DNA from: Candolleomyces eurysporus
Lineage: Eukaryota; Basidiomycota; Agaricomycetes; Agaricales; Psathyrellaceae
Length of the DNA: 40,058 bases
NCBI GenBank assembly: GCA_027579435.1
Contig: JANBPK010000031.1
Span: forward strand, 1-40,058
Direction: 5' to 3'
Position numbers and translations under genes: made by a program. Below, in pieces: positions 39,710 to 40,058 of the stretch. Numbering within the stretch: the stretch's first letter is position 1; each line of letters starts with the position of its first letter. The notes under the pieces were generated by a model. That model worked only from the letters and a program-made list of their open reading frames with translations, was not told where the DNA came from and ran no database searches.

Positions 39710-40058
39710 ATGTCGTCGACTCGCACCTGGGACGAGGGGGAACCAGGTCCACATATCACTAAAACTTTGGGTATTCGCAATCTTCCAAACGAAGTACTCA
39801 CGTTGATACTCGAATCGGTGCACAAGCCAAGCCACCTACGGGGAACCGTCCTCAGAGGCAGGGCCACGGAAGAGATCGTCATCTCTCACGTTTGTTCCTT
39901 GTGGAGGAACATCGCTCTGGCAATTCCGGAACTTTGGACGAGATATCGATGCGTCAAACCATCACCAGAACGGTTTGCCGTGGAATACGAACGGCTACAG
40001 ACATACCTCACCAGGTCCGGCACGGATACAGACCTCGACCTTGTCTTCGATTTGTGGC
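39710..40058 (+). CDS. F-box-like domain protein, tandem copy 3 (3' cut by window end)
   Basis: The first 116 codons are open and closely match copies 1 and 2 (NLPNEVLTLILESV, ISHVCSLWRNIALAIPELW, ERFAVEYERLQTYLTRS). There is one in-frame 3-nt insertion (VLRGRATEE against VRGRATEE). The last bases (gatttgtggc) depart from the copies' gattttgtcgac, lacking one T, which would shift the frame; this may be a real lesion or poor sequence at the edge. Whether the gene is complete cannot be decided. Confidence 0.75.
   Translation, partial: MSSTRTWDEGEPGPHITKTLGIRNLPNEVLTLILESVHKPSHLRGTVLRGRATEEIVISHVCSLWRNIALAIPELWTRYRCVKPSPERFAVEYERLQTYLTRSGTDTDLDLVFDLW

Larger units (their letters stand above)
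35039..40058 (+). repeat. Tandem array of F-box-like gene units (about 2.2 kb each, third cut by window end)
   Basis: Three direct units begin near 35039, 37249 and 39449, each at a shared gaatNtgg. Each contains an upstream region, an F-box-like gene and a 3' flank with shared landmarks such as acagggaccaacaatgt. The spacing is 2210 and 2200 nt. Unit 1 overlaps the first exon of the CS-domain gene; units 2 and 3 carry decayed copies of that exon. Confidence 0.9.

Noticed and set aside
1..40058. CRISPR arrays, bacterial operons or prophage
   Set aside because: No regularly spaced short repeats; the window has spliceosomal introns and a eukaryotic intron-containing tRNA throughout.

Overview
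The window reads as nuclear DNA of a mushroom-forming basidiomycete (Agaricomycetes). Genes are tightly packed on both strands. Almost every coding region is cut by short introns (about 48-63 nt, GT...AG), and intergenic gaps are a few hundred bases. The gene set fits: a PRMT5-type arginine methyltransferase, Sds22, a CCDC174-like protein, a PAS-GATA factor, a Kre9/Knh1-like GPI protein, F-box-like tandem paralogues and an intron-containing tRNA-Tyr. Six single Ns occur, each directly before a homopolymer. Two fall inside the PAS-GATA gene, and deleting both restores one frame. All exon models below were assembled by eye from splice sites, reading phase and protein motifs; no alignment or RNA data was available.

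Left part (1-8.6 kb): the 3' end of a hypothetical tail-anchored protein, then a tandem duplication of about 2.7 kb carrying two near-identical paraoxonase/arylesterase-family genes (minus). Next, divergently transcribed from the second copy, is a mitochondrial-type cation/Ca2+ exchanger (785 aa, six exons).

Middle-left (8.6-12.4 kb): a CpG-poor, AT-rich accessory island. It begins with an intact tRNA-Tyr(GTA) with a 22-nt intron, followed by several degenerate tRNA-5'-half-like segments. Then comes a roughly 2.5 kb element bounded by long imperfect terminal inverted repeats, with no recognisable transposase but a small two-exon Cys/His-rich reading frame.

Middle (12.4-24.6 kb, all minus strand): a 13-exon gene for a 1423-residue Glu/Val/Pro/Ala-rich protein that ends in a basic stretch plus CSIM, a candidate CaaX farnesylation box, and carries four W-[TV]-P-S-[YF]-[ST]-V motifs. 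It is followed by a GPI-anchored Kre9/Knh1-like wall protein, PRMT5 (14 exons) and a small ankyrin protein with a GC-AG intron.

Right (24.9-35.1 kb): a PAS-GATA zinc-finger factor, Sds22 (PP1 regulator) and a CCDC174-like nuclear protein on plus; the MoaD/MOCS2A sulfur carrier, thiamine pyrophosphokinase and a CS-domain tail-anchored protein on minus. The last 5 kb is a tandem array (unit about 2.2 kb) of F-box-like genes: two complete and a third cut by the window edge. The unit includes the divergent promoter, and a decayed copy of the first exon of the neighbouring CS-domain gene survives inside the array. These are mostly housekeeping genes with no sign of an operon-like pathway; the novelty lies in the prenylation-box acidic protein, the inverted-repeat element and the two recent tandem duplications.
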